Origin: Bacteroides cellulosilyticus
GTDB taxonomy: Bacteria > Bacteroidota > Bacteroidia > Bacteroidales > Bacteroidaceae
Assembly (NCBI RefSeq): GCF_020091405.1
Contig: NZ_CP081903.1
Location: 5,332,501-5,396,500 of the forward strand
Length of the DNA: 64,000 nucleotides
Reading direction: 5' to 3'
Every line of letters begins with the position of its first letter. Position 1 is the first letter of the stretch. The translations under genes and the position numbers were made by a program. Below the pieces are notes generated by a model. The model did not search any database, had not been told where the DNA came from, and saw nothing but the letters and a program-made list of their open reading frames with translations. Positions 1 through 8,042 of this stretch are shown piece after piece.

Positions 1-508
1 GATCAGAAAGACGGTTGATAAAACGCAGGATATTTTCCGGTACAGAGTCCTCCCGATTCAGAGTCCAGAGCCGCCGTTCGGCACGACGTGCCACGGCACG
101 GGCAAATTGCAATTGCGCTGAAATCTGCGTACCTCCCGGCAAGAGGAAATAGCCATTATCTTCCAACCGGAGCATCATAGCGTCCATAGCCTGTTCGCAC
201 TGCACAGTCATCTCTGCCGCATGCAGTGGGTTCGGATTACCGCTCCCCGGACGTTCAGGATCTGCATCCCGCAATGCGGAAGGAGTAGCAACGTGGCTCA
301 TCACTACCATTAACTCACGTTGTATATCATGCAACAATTCCTGCCAAACATCATCTACCGGCAGCAATGACCTGACAATGCCTATTACAGTGTTCAATTC
401 ATCAATACAGCCGTTAGCTTCTATACGGATATCATCCTTCGGAACACGTTCTCCACCATGGATACTTGTCATTCCCTTATCTCCCGTTCTGGTATAAATC
501 TTTCTCAT
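1..508 (-). CDS. pduO: PduO-type ATP:cob(I)alamin adenosyltransferase (3' end beyond window)
   Basis: Reading leftward from the ATG at 508, the product begins MRKIYTRTGDKG, and the TRTGDKG motif is the nucleotide-binding signature of PduO-type adenosyltransferases, which attach the upper adenosyl ligand to cob(I)alamin in the cytoplasm. The later stretch with PGG, FARAVARRAER and a conserved Asn region (residues about 130-165) also fits the family. About 169 residues are visible and the family is usually 180-190, so only a short C-terminus is missing. It lies 12 bp downstream of cbiA on the same strand, so the two probably share a transcript and the adenosylation step is coupled to corrin synthesis. 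Confidence 0.9.
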   Translation of the reverse strand, partial: MRKIYTRTGDKGMTSIHGGERVPKDDIRIEANGCIDELNTVIGIVRSLLPVDDVWQELLHDIQRELMVVMSHVATPSALRDADPERPGSGNPNPLHAAEMTVQCEQAMDAMMLRLEDNGYFLLPGGTQISAQLQFARAVARRAERRLWTLNREDSVPENILRFINRLSD

Positions 509-520
509 GACACTAAAATT

Positions 521-1876
521 TCAGAATAAAACCGGATCTCCCGGGGCCGGTTCAAACAGTCCCATGAATCCTGTTTCGCCCCAATATAAATGCGTATAAC
601 TTGCAATCAGATTCTTATAGTGATAGACCGGTGTATTCACCGGCTGTCCCTTGGCATTATATACCTGTGCTGCCGAGATTAGTTCCTCATCCGATTCAAT
701 GACCTGTGAGTAATGGAACTCATGCCCACGTATCTTCATACCTCTCAATTCAAAGCTCCTATATCCCAGTGACAGACGCATATCACCCTTAAATGCGGAT
801 ACCTTGACGGGCAGTACATCCGCCATATTGTACTCCATACGGGTATCAGTACCTGTTATCAAAACGGATGTAAGATACATCATCCCCCCACACTCTGCCA
901 GTGTATATCCACCTCGCTCTATATAGTCTTTGATGGAGTTCATCACATTCTTTGCCGCACTCAGTTGCCTGGCACGGTTCTCCGGATAGCCTCCGGGCAG
1001 GTAGAGCACATCCACATTATCCGGTAACACCACGCTATTATCCTCCGGATCAAAATAAGTAACTTTCCCCAACCAATTCAACCACTCCAGATGTTCTGCA
1101 TAAATAAATGAAAAACTCTCCTTATTGCGGGCAATCCATATATTCATATTGGCAAGCGGTCTCTTTCTTCTCTCCGGTTTATCAGGAATATTCACACTCC
1201 GTCTTGTCATCTCCAGCAATAACTCAATGTCCAGTTGATGTTCCAATTCTTTCATCATTGTTTTGGTGATACTTCCTTTCCCTTTCCGACTAAAATCCAA
1301 TCCCAAATGACGACTTTCTTCTTTCAGCACATCATACTTCCGCAAACATCCGAAACAAAGAATATTCAGATCTTCGCAGATTTCACGCAGCATCTCTTCA
1401 TGTCGGTCACCGCCCACCTGGTTGAAAATGACACCTGCCACCTCCACCTGCGGATCAAAATCCATATACCCTTTTATCATTGCCGCCAATGAATAGGCCG
1501 CCGATTTAGCATTTACCACCAGCACCACGGGCAGATGAAGTACCTTTGCTATTTCTGCCGACGAGCCTTTACTACGGTCATATCCGTCAAATATTCCCAT
1601 CATACCTTCTATAATACAGACATCCGCATCTACTGCGTGATGATTGTATACCTTACGTACATGATGCCCGGAAGCCATAAAAAGATCCAGATTATAAGAC
1701 GGAAGTCCGCAGGCTTGTTCATGATACTTCGTGTCAATATAATCCGGCCCGCACTTATAGGGCTGCACACGTAGCTTTTTCTGCGTCAATAACGTCATCA
1801 GCAATCGGCTGACAGTGGTTTTTCCAGTGCCCGAAGTAGGCGCCGCTATCAGAAATTGGGGAATATTTCTTATCAT
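521..1876 (-). CDS. cbiA: Cobyrinic acid a,c-diamide synthase CbiA
   Basis: CbiA amidates the a and c side chains of cobyrinic acid using glutamine and ATP. The N-terminus holds a P-loop (APTSGTGKTT) and DYIDTKYHEQ, typical of the dethiobiotin-synthetase-like domain. The C-terminal half is a class I glutamine amidotransferase-like domain with the nucleophile region TLAECGGMMYL and a closing HEFHYS motif. The length, 451 residues, is normal. I chose the ATG at 1876 because the more upstream TTG (1900) overlaps the promoter box at 1897-1905. It is the first gene of a leftward operon with the adenosyltransferase. Confidence 0.93.
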   Translation of the reverse strand: MIRNIPQFLIAAPTSGTGKTTVSRLLMTLLTQKKLRVQPYKCGPDYIDTKYHEQACGLPSYNLDLFMASGHHVRKVYNHHAVDADVCIIEGMMGIFDGYDRSKGSSAEIAKVLHLPVVLVVNAKSAAYSLAAMIKGYMDFDPQVEVAGVIFNQVGGDRHEEMLREICEDLNILCFGCLRKYDVLKEESRHLGLDFSRKGKGSITKTMMKELEHQLDIELLLEMTRRSVNIPDKPERRKRPLANMNIWIARNKESFSFIYAEHLEWLNWLGKVTYFDPEDNSVVLPDNVDVLYLPGGYPENRARQLSAAKNVMNSIKDYIERGGYTLAECGGMMYLTSVLITGTDTRMEYNMADVLPVKVSAFKGDMRLSLGYRSFELRGMKIRGHEFHYSQVIESDEELISAAQVYNAKGQPVNTPVYHYKNLIASYTHLYWGETGFMGLFEPAPGDPVLF

Positions 1877-1896
1877 ACCGCACAGATTTATTTCCC

Positions 1897-1905
1897 GCAA
1901 AGGTA
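1897..1905 (-). promoter_or_regulatory. Bacteroidota -7 promoter box for cbiA
   Basis: On the minus strand this reads TACCTTTGC, a match to the Bacteroides TAnnTTTG box. It lies 21 bases before the cbiA ATG, so a TTG start further upstream could not be transcribed from it. Confidence 0.6.
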
Positions 1906-1958
1906 GTATATATTCCCTAAAACTCTTACCTTAGCTGCCCAAATAAAAGTAAATTACT

Positions 1959-3389
1959 ATGATTACTGAAGAACTCAAGAAATTATATTGTACGTATACC
2001 GGACACGAACCGGAAGCTATTGAAGAACTTCCTTCATCCGGCTCCAACCGCCGTTACTTCCGCCTTACGGGCACCCCTACCCTTATCGGTGTCAGCGGAA
2101 CCTCCCTCGAAGAGAATCAGGCTTTCCTCTATATGGCAGATCACTTCCGCAAGAAAGGACTCCCCGTGCCACAAGTTGTAGCAAAGAGTGATAACGATGC
2201 ATTTTATCTGCAGGAAGACCTGGGAGACACTCTCCTGTTCAATGCCATCGAGAAAGGGCGCAAGACCAGTGTCTTCGATGAAGAAGAAAAGCAGCTTCTG
2301 CGCAAGACCATGCGCCTGTTGCCAGCCGTACAGTTCTCCGGTGCAGACGGAATGGATTTCTCATACTGTTACCCACAATCGGAATTCAACAGCCGCAGTA
2401 TCTTATGGGACTTGAATTACTTCAAATACTGTTTTCTGAAAGCTACCGGAATGGAGTTTCAGGAAGACCGCCTGGAAGATGATTTCCAGAAAATGGCGGA
2501 CGTATTGATGCGTAGCAGTTCGGCCACATTCATGTATCGTGATTTCCAAAGCCGCAACGTTATGATTAAAGAAGGCGAGCCATGGCTCATCGACTTCCAG
2601 GGCGGACGTAAAGGTCCTGTTTATTATGATGTGGCTTCCTTCCTGTGGCAAGCCAAGGCGAATTATCCCGATAGTTTGCGTAAAGAGCTTTTAAAAGAAT
2701 ATCTGGATTCCCTGTGTAAATACCAACCTGTGGACGAGAAATATTTCTATGCACAATTACGCCATTTCGTATTGTTCCGTACTATGCAGGTGCTGGGTGC
2801 TTACGGTTTCCGTGGTTATTTTGAGAAGAAACCACATTTCATTCAGAGTGTACCCTTTGCCATTGAAAACCTGCGGCAGCTATTACAGGAACCGTATCCC
2901 GAATATCCGTACCTCTGCCATGTATTGAAAGAACTTACCGAGCTGAAACAGTTCACTGACGATTTACAGAAACGCCGTCTTGTTGTGAAAGTTACCAGCT
3001 TTGCATATAAGAAAGGCATTCCCGAAGATTCCAGCGGAAACGGAGGTGGTTTCGTATTCGACTGCCGCGCGGTGAACAATCCCGGCAAGTATGACCGTTA
3101 CAAACCTTTCACCGGACTGGATGAACCTGTCATCCGCTTCCTGGAAGACGACGGGGAAATAACCACGTTCCTCGAACATGTATACGGCTTGGTAGACGCT
3201 TCCGTGAAACGATATATGGAACGTGGATTTACGAACCTTTCCATTTGTTTCGGATGCACAGGCGGACAACACCGTTCGGTTTATTCAGCACAACACCTTG
3301 CGGAACATCTGAACCGGAAATTCGGAGTACAAGTAAATCTGATGCATAGGGAACAGAACATTGAACAGACGTTTAAGGCGAAAAGCTAA
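1959..3389 (+). CDS. amgK: Sugar kinase (AmgK/APH-like) fused to a RapZ C-terminal domain
   Basis: Residues 1-330 form an aminoglycoside-phosphotransferase-fold kinase: SGSNRRYFRL near the N-terminus, the catalytic-loop motif YRDFQSRNVM (about residues 193-202) and the metal-binding LIDFQGG. This fold includes AmgK, the anomeric kinase for N-acetylmuramic acid and GlcNAc. Residues 345-476 match the C-terminal domain of RapZ, including GCTGGQHRSVY and a late HRE motif; in RapZ this domain binds GlmZ/GlmY RNA or GlcN6P. A MurU-like uridylyltransferase lies just downstream, which supports a cell-wall sugar recycling role. The link between the RapZ domain and sugar sensing is inference. Confidence 0.82.
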   Translation: MITEELKKLYCTYTGHEPEAIEELPSSGSNRRYFRLTGTPTLIGVSGTSLEENQAFLYMADHFRKKGLPVPQVVAKSDNDAFYLQEDLGDTLLFNAIEKGRKTSVFDEEEKQLLRKTMRLLPAVQFSGADGMDFSYCYPQSEFNSRSILWDLNYFKYCFLKATGMEFQEDRLEDDFQKMADVLMRSSSATFMYRDFQSRNVMIKEGEPWLIDFQGGRKGPVYYDVASFLWQAKANYPDSLRKELLKEYLDSLCKYQPVDEKYFYAQLRHFVLFRTMQVLGAYGFRGYFEKKPHFIQSVPFAIENLRQLLQEPYPEYPYLCHVLKELTELKQFTDDLQKRRLVVKVTSFAYKKGIPEDSSGNGGGFVFDCRAVNNPGKYDRYKPFTGLDEPVIRFLEDDGEITTFLEHVYGLVDASVKRYMERGFTNLSICFGCTGGQHRSVYSAQHLAEHLNRKFGVQVNLMHREQNIEQTFKAKS

Positions 3390-3407
3390 AAGCTATCTCC
3401 TAATAAT

Positions 3408-3556
3408 CCGCTCCGTATCTGGTCCGTACCAACTCCGTACCTGCTCCGTACCTATACGAACAGACTTTATACGGAGATGGTACGGAGATGGTACGGACCA
3501 GACACGGAGATAGTACGGAGATAATACGGAGTGGGTACGGACCTGACACGGAGATA
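3408..3556. repeat. 11-bp word array with strand switch (array A)
   Basis: About four copies of an 11-bp unit of the form ctccgtacctg are followed, after a short centre near 3452-3466, by about eight copies of its reverse-complement form tacggagatgg. Variants keep the core acgg/ccgt. The whole forms a long imperfect hairpin between the kinase gene and the murU-like gene. A second array with the same core and the same period lies at 42692-42816. Confidence 0.85.
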
Positions 3557-3634
3557 GCACTCTTTTCAATCTGCTTATGAAACTTAAATTAAAAATATTA
3601 ATTCAATTGATCGACAGATCAAAATTTTGAAACA

Positions 3635-4375
3635 ATGAAAGCAATGATATTCGCCGCAGGTCTTGGCACCCGCCTGCGCCCACTGACAGACAATATGCCC
3701 AAGGCACTTGTCCGCGTAGCAGGCAAAACGATGTTGGAGCGTGTCATCCTAAAACTGAAAGATGCCGGCTTCCATGATATCACCATAAACATTCACCACT
3801 TCGGAAGCCAGATCATCGACTTTCTTCGTGCCAATGAGAATTTTGGTGTGGATATTCATATCAGTGACGAACGGGGTGAACTGCTGGATACCGGTGGTGG
3901 TATCAAAAAAGCCCGTCCTCTGCTGGAGAGCAACGAGCCTTTCCTTATACATAATGCCGATATCCTGACAGACCTGGATCTCAATGCTTTCTACCACCAC
4001 CATCTGGAAAGTGATGCAGATGCCACTCTGCTCACTAATCACCGGAAAACATCCCGTTATTTGTTAATGGATCAAGATAACCGTCTTTGTGGTTGGACGA
4101 ATCTTTCTACAGGCGAAGTACTTCCCAAAGAACTCGATTATCCCAGCGATCATTATCAGCTGCAAGCCTTTGGCTGCGTCCATGTTCTTTCTCCCTCTAT
4201 TTTCCGCTATATGGAAGGCGAACGCTGGACAGGGAAATTCTCCATTATCCCGTTTTATGTGGATATCTGCCCGAAAGCATGCATTCAGGGATTTCCTATA
4301 GACAGCGAAAACTGGTTTGATGTAGGCAAACCCGAGACACTTGCAAAGGCAGAAGCCTATTATGCGTCTTTATAA
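3635..4375 (+). CDS. murU: MurU-like sugar-1-phosphate nucleotidyltransferase
   Basis: A 246-residue nucleotidyltransferase with the family signature AAGLGTRLRPLTDNMPKAL at the N-terminus, an NADILTD metal-binding motif (about residues 107-113) and DTGGGIKKA. This matches MurU, which makes UDP-MurNAc from MurNAc-1-phosphate and feeds the peptidoglycan precursor pool without the GlcNAc-6-P route. Glucose-1-phosphate thymidylyl/uridylyltransferases share the fold, so the substrate is inferred from the upstream AmgK-like kinase. The array at 3408-3556 separates the two genes. The last 6 bp overlap the convergent lipoprotein gene. Confidence 0.82.
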   Translation: MKAMIFAAGLGTRLRPLTDNMPKALVRVAGKTMLERVILKLKDAGFHDITINIHHFGSQIIDFLRANENFGVDIHISDERGELLDTGGGIKKARPLLESNEPFLIHNADILTDLDLNAFYHHHLESDADATLLTNHRKTSRYLLMDQDNRLCGWTNLSTGEVLPKELDYPSDHYQLQAFGCVHVLSPSIFRYMEGERWTGKFSIIPFYVDICPKACIQGFPIDSENWFDVGKPETLAKAEAYYASL

Positions 4376-5359
4376 AATAGGGTTCATCTTCATCAACTGC
4401 CCTTGGGCATCAAATAAATATTCGTAATTGAAAGAACCGTAAATACGATACTTCCAACGGGCACTTTTCTCAAAACGGCGACTGTCATCCAGGATGGTCG
4501 CCTGATATTCGGTTTCCAATTCATGAATGAACTCTTTGAATTCCGGATCTTGATATCTATAAGTGGGAACAATTATGCGTATATCGGGATATTGTTCTCG
4601 CAGATTTTTGATTTCTGCACGAACGGCATCTTTTTCATCGGGCTTCAGAAAAAAGAGTAAACACACGGGATGTCCCTGCCCTGCAATGTCCGAAAAGAGC
4701 AAGCTGTCTTTCTCTGCATACTCCACTTGTTTGAAATCAACAAAACGATCTCCCGGCTTCGGGCTACGGGTAGCATCCAGCATCCGTTTCAGTCCTATCA
4801 ATACAGATGTACTGTCGCGCATTTGTAAAGGAGTTTTCTGGTACAATGTTTCCAGTTCATCCGGATAGATTGCTGCCCAACGATCAAACACCATCCATCC
4901 TATTGCATTCCGGGCATTGTCGAATACAAATTGCCGCGTAGCTTCCAGCGGAAAAAGATCTTCATGCCAAAGCTTCCAAAGACGTACGTTTTGTGAATGG
5001 GGATTGGTACTCTTGTCCGGTACAGGCATTGCCGGTGGGACTACATTGGTCAGCGTCAGTTTCCCTTCCTCGGGATAAAAGAAGTTCATATTGCCGGGAT
5101 GCTCCATTCCATAGATATGCAACGTATCTTCTTTTCCGGAAAATGAAACTTCCCCGTTTCTGATAATAGCGAAATCCAGAGGGCCTTTCCCGTAATCACG
5201 GTCACCCGTCATACGATCGGCACCATATCGCCACAGATAAACCGTATCTCCTTCGTAAGCGTCCAGTCCGGTGCATTGCACAGTAAAAGTCTGTTCTTGC
5301 GATTGGCAACTGATGAGTCCCAGAAACAAACAGTAAAATATCCATTGATTGATTTTCAT
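4370..5359 (-). CDS. Lipoprotein with C-terminal thioredoxin-like domain, no CxxC
   Basis: The product starts MKINQWIFYCLFLGLISC, a signal peptide with an LISC lipobox, so it should be a lipid-anchored envelope protein of 329 residues. I chose the ATG at 5359; the open frame extends upstream, but that stretch has no secretion signal of its own. The middle part (about 130-210) is alpha-helical. The C-terminal 110 residues look like a thioredoxin fold (VCLLFFLKPD, then IIVPTYRYQDPEF) but have no CxxC pair, so redox activity is doubtful. This is a common type in Bacteroidales. No specific function can be assigned. Confidence 0.7.
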   Translation of the reverse strand: MKINQWIFYCLFLGLISCQSQEQTFTVQCTGLDAYEGDTVYLWRYGADRMTGDRDYGKGPLDFAIIRNGEVSFSGKEDTLHIYGMEHPGNMNFFYPEEGKLTLTNVVPPAMPVPDKSTNPHSQNVRLWKLWHEDLFPLEATRQFVFDNARNAIGWMVFDRWAAIYPDELETLYQKTPLQMRDSTSVLIGLKRMLDATRSPKPGDRFVDFKQVEYAEKDSLLFSDIAGQGHPVCLLFFLKPDEKDAVRAEIKNLREQYPDIRIIVPTYRYQDPEFKEFIHELETEYQATILDDSRRFEKSARWKYRIYGSFNYEYLFDAQGQLMKMNPIL

Positions 5360-5502
5360 AAAGCCCAAATAGATTAAGTAAATAAACACATTGCACAAAA
5401 GAACAATCTTTTCAGTAAAGATGCAAGCAAAAAAGACAATATATAAAAGCAATTGTTAATGAAATATCCATATATTTGTGACATAACATTAAAAAACTGA
5501 CT

Positions 5503-7386
5503 ATGAAACGACTGAGATTAGGAGTATGGGCATACTTCTGCCTTTGTGCAGCCACCACCCTTATGGGACAAAACAAGGTGAAAACAACTGCCGAAAAAGT
5601 AATGCTGTTCATTGACGGCGCTCAAGTGACGCGTACCAAGCAAATAGATATTCCGGCAGGAAACTCAACACTCATCTTTACCGGATTATCCCCCTATATG
5701 GATGCACAAAGTATGCAGGTCAGCGCAAAGGGAAAACTCACTGTTACGGCAGTCAACCGGCAATACAACTATATAGACAGCCTCGCCGTCAGCGAAAAGC
5801 AACAAAGCCTGCAAAAGGAGCTTAAAAAAATAGAGAAGCAGCAGAAAGAACAGAACGCCGAGCTTGGACTCATCAGTGCCGAATATGAAATGCTGAAAAT
5901 AAACTGTTCCGTCAGCAATAAGAATACCGCTACTTCTCTGGCTACTATCAAAGAGGTGAATCAATATTACTCCGGACAGTTGAAAACTCTAAAAGCAAAA
6001 GAACTGGCTATCAATGAACAGATAGCCGAGCTTGCCATCAGACAGGGACAACTGAACTCTGAACTGGCACAGTTAAGCGGTAAGGCCCTAACCCCTATGA
6101 GTGAAATTATAGTCAATGTAAATGCACCAGCAGCCTGTAAAGCTACATTCACTCTGAATTATTATGTGAAAAATGCCGGTTGGTTCCCCTCCTATGATGT
6201 TCGTTCCGGTAGCCTGGCCGAACCTATCTCCATCGTTTACAAAGCCAACATCTTTCAGAATACCAAGGAAGAGTGGAAGAATGCAGAATTATCCCTTTCA
6301 TCCTCTAATCCTTCCACCGGAAGCGTAGCCCCCACTCTGTCTACTTACTGGTTGGATTACGGACTTGCAGCACCACGCTACAATTTGAATCTCAATGGAA
6401 ACACTGTTTCAGGAGTCGTTTTTGATAATGAACGCACGCCCGTAATAGGTGCCACCGTTACCATCCCGGGAACTACGATAGGAACCATAACCGACATAAA
6501 CGGCAAGTACTCCATAACTATTCCCAATGGACAAAACAAACTTCAGTTTTCATATATTGGCCTTCAGACTCAGACCAAAGATATACAAGGAAACATTATG
6601 AATGTCACCCTTCAGGAGGATACACAGACATTGGATGAAGTAGTGGTAGTAGGTTACGGCGCTGAAAGGAAACCTCTTATGGCAGGCGCTGTCTCCGGTC
6701 TTAAGGTAAATCATAAAAAAGATATTCAATACGAAGAAGAAGCCAGCATGGCCCTTGACGTTGAACAAAGCCAGGGACAGATGGGCTACGAATTTGAAAT
6801 AAAAGTCCCCTACACCATTCCTTCTGACAACAAACCTGTAGTTGCTGAAATCGGACATTACGAATTACCCGCTTCTTATGCTTATCAGAGCACTCCGAAG
6901 ATAGACAAAGATGCTTTCCTGATTGCTCAGGTAACCGATTGGGAAAAGCTGAACTTACTTGAAGGTGAAGCAAATGTTTACTTTGAGAATACCTTCATAG
7001 GCAAGTCCATCATGAACGTCACCCAACAGAACGATACACTATCCTTCTCTTTAGGTCGTGACAAACGCATCATGATACAGCGTACGAAAGAGAATGAATA
7101 TACCTCACGTAAGTTTATGGGTTCCAATCAGACGCAAGCCATTGCCTGGAAACTCTCTGTACGCAATACACGTCCAGAGCCTGTAACGCTCACTCTTTAC
7201 GACCAACTGCCCGTATCACGCAACAACAACATCACCGTGACGGCAGAAGAAATCAGTGGCGGAACACTGGACGAGGCCAAAGGCATCATCACCTGGCAAA
7301 TAACCTTACAGCCCGGCGAACAACGTGATTTACCTCTGCGATATAAAGTGAAATATCCCAAAGGACGGAATTTAATAATAGAATAA
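5503..7386 (+). CDS. DUF4139 (mucoidy inhibitor A-like) protein with embedded SusC-like regulatory domain
   Basis: The N-terminus is a signal peptide (about residues 1-22). Residues 25-130 match DUF4140, a coiled coil rich in K, E and Q covers about 95-190, and the remainder is DUF4139, as in MuiA-type proteins. Unusually, about residues 297-395 carry a carboxypeptidase-regulatory-like domain (VSGVVFDNERTPVIGATV, then ITDINGKYSI) followed by DEVVVVGYG, the signature that precedes the plug of SusC-type TonB receptors. No barrel follows; DUF4139 resumes. The role is unknown and probably in the periplasm or at the outer membrane. A terminator follows directly. Confidence 0.8.
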   Translation: MKRLRLGVWAYFCLCAATTLMGQNKVKTTAEKVMLFIDGAQVTRTKQIDIPAGNSTLIFTGLSPYMDAQSMQVSAKGKLTVTAVNRQYNYIDSLAVSEKQQSLQKELKKIEKQQKEQNAELGLISAEYEMLKINCSVSNKNTATSLATIKEVNQYYSGQLKTLKAKELAINEQIAELAIRQGQLNSELAQLSGKALTPMSEIIVNVNAPAACKATFTLNYYVKNAGWFPSYDVRSGSLAEPISIVYKANIFQNTKEEWKNAELSLSSSNPSTGSVAPTLSTYWLDYGLAAPRYNLNLNGNTVSGVVFDNERTPVIGATVTIPGTTIGTITDINGKYSITIPNGQNKLQFSYIGLQTQTKDIQGNIMNVTLQEDTQTLDEVVVVGYGAERKPLMAGAVSGLKVNHKKDIQYEEEASMALDVEQSQGQMGYEFEIKVPYTIPSDNKPVVAEIGHYELPASYAYQSTPKIDKDAFLIAQVTDWEKLNLLEGEANVYFENTFIGKSIMNVTQQNDTLSFSLGRDKRIMIQRTKENEYTSRKFMGSNQTQAIAWKLSVRNTRPEPVTLTLYDQLPVSRNNNITVTAEEISGGTLDEAKGIITWQITLQPGEQRDLPLRYKVKYPKGRNLIIE

Positions 7387-7395
7387 CTCATATTG

Positions 7396-7432
7396 AGCGT
7401 GCACCTTTCTTATAAGGTTTGCACGCTTTTTC
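7396..7432 (+). terminator. Rho-independent terminator after the DUF4139 gene
   Basis: AGCGTGCACCTT pairs with AAGGTTTGCACGCT (two bulged bases), followed by TTTTTCTTT, ten bases after the stop codon. Confidence 0.75.
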
Positions 7433-7541
7433 TTTGTTTCTTCCTCACTTTCTTTACTTTGTATTCACAAACATTACACTTGTGGTTCCTGTTCTCAGGA
7501 CTCACTTCGTAGTGTACAACTTTAAATGATAAAAGTGATGG

Positions 7542-7715
7542 TATCCTGCGGTGCATACCTATTCCAGCACCTTGCGGAATTTCAATAAGATGCTGGGAGT
7601 ACTGGCAAAACGTCTTTTGCCCGGCATCAAAATCAGTTCCTATACGGCCCGGCATGCATGAGCCACATTGGCTTATCATATGGGAATGCCTGTCGGCATC
7701 ATTTGCCAAGCGGTA
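7542..7715 (+). pseudogene. Remnant of a tyrosine recombinase C-terminal domain
   Basis: This frame translates to YSSTLRNFNKMLGVLAKRLL, then KISSYTARHA, a stop, ATLAYHMGMPVGIICQAV. This is the catalytic core of Bacteroidetes integrases around the Arg of the RHxW box and the helix before the final GH. The expected Trp after ARHA is a TGA stop, the GH after the CQA motif is lost, and neither the N-terminal part nor the catalytic Tyr can be found. It is therefore a decayed relic. Recombinases of this type often sit next to fimbrial or capsule loci in Bacteroides, which fits the fragment that follows. Confidence 0.7.
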
Positions 7716-7716
7716 A

Positions 7717-7935
7717 ATGCAGCGAATTTTCCACTGCATCCGTCGTTGCCTGCTTCTGTGGGGATTGCTGCCGTTTCTGTTTGGCTCATGTAGCTTCGGT
7801 GACGAACCTTCACCCTGTCTCTACGATATACGTCTGGAAGTGACGGTGTACGATGACAACCGGGTGGTAGTGACACAGGCTTCGGCTGCCGACTGGGAAG
7901 AAATTGAGACAAGAGATATAAACAACGTTCTTTGA
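7717..7935 (+). pseudogene. Short lipoprotein fragment, possibly a FimB/Mfa2-type fimbrial anchor N-terminus
   Basis: A 72-codon frame encodes a hydrophobic signal with lipobox-like LFGSC, then a Cys-containing segment PCLYDIRLEVTVYDD. This arrangement resembles the start of Mfa2/FimB-type fimbrial tip or anchor lipoproteins, which are normally about 300 residues. The frame stops just before the inverted repeat at 7937-7949. It could also be a free-standing small lipoprotein. The assignment is tentative and rests on the N-terminus only. Confidence 0.4.
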
Positions 7936-7936
7936 C

Positions 7937-7949
7937 ATATTGAGAGCTT
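7937..7949. repeat. 13-bp repeat, left flank of the AAA-ATPase gene
   Basis: ATATTGAGAGCTT occurs here and in exact inverted form (AAGCTCTCAATAT) at 9666-9678. A further near copy (AGATATTGGGAGCTT) lies at 9692-9706 in the same orientation as this one. Together they bracket the 8043-9614 gene and its promoter. Confidence 0.7.
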
Positions 7950-7990
7950 AAAAAGAAAAAGGAAGTTCCTGAGTTTTAAAAGTAAATCAG

Positions 7991-7999
7991 TATCTTTGC
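7991..7999 (+). promoter_or_regulatory. -7 promoter box for the AAA-ATPase gene
   Basis: TATCTTTGC matches the Bacteroides -7 consensus, 43 bases before the ATG at 8043. Confidence 0.6.
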
Positions 8000-8042
8000 A
8001 GATATTGATTCGCATGATATTAATATATAATACTTTAGATGT

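Noticed and set aside
3408..3556. Possible replication origin with iterons (11-bp units).
   Set aside because: No replication gene or AT-rich unwinding region adjoins it, the units switch strand, and a second copy of the design lies 39 kb away.
7410..7739. 109-codon minus-strand frame after the DUF4139 gene.
   Set aside because: It overlaps the terminator and the recombinase remnant on the other strand and shows no domain.
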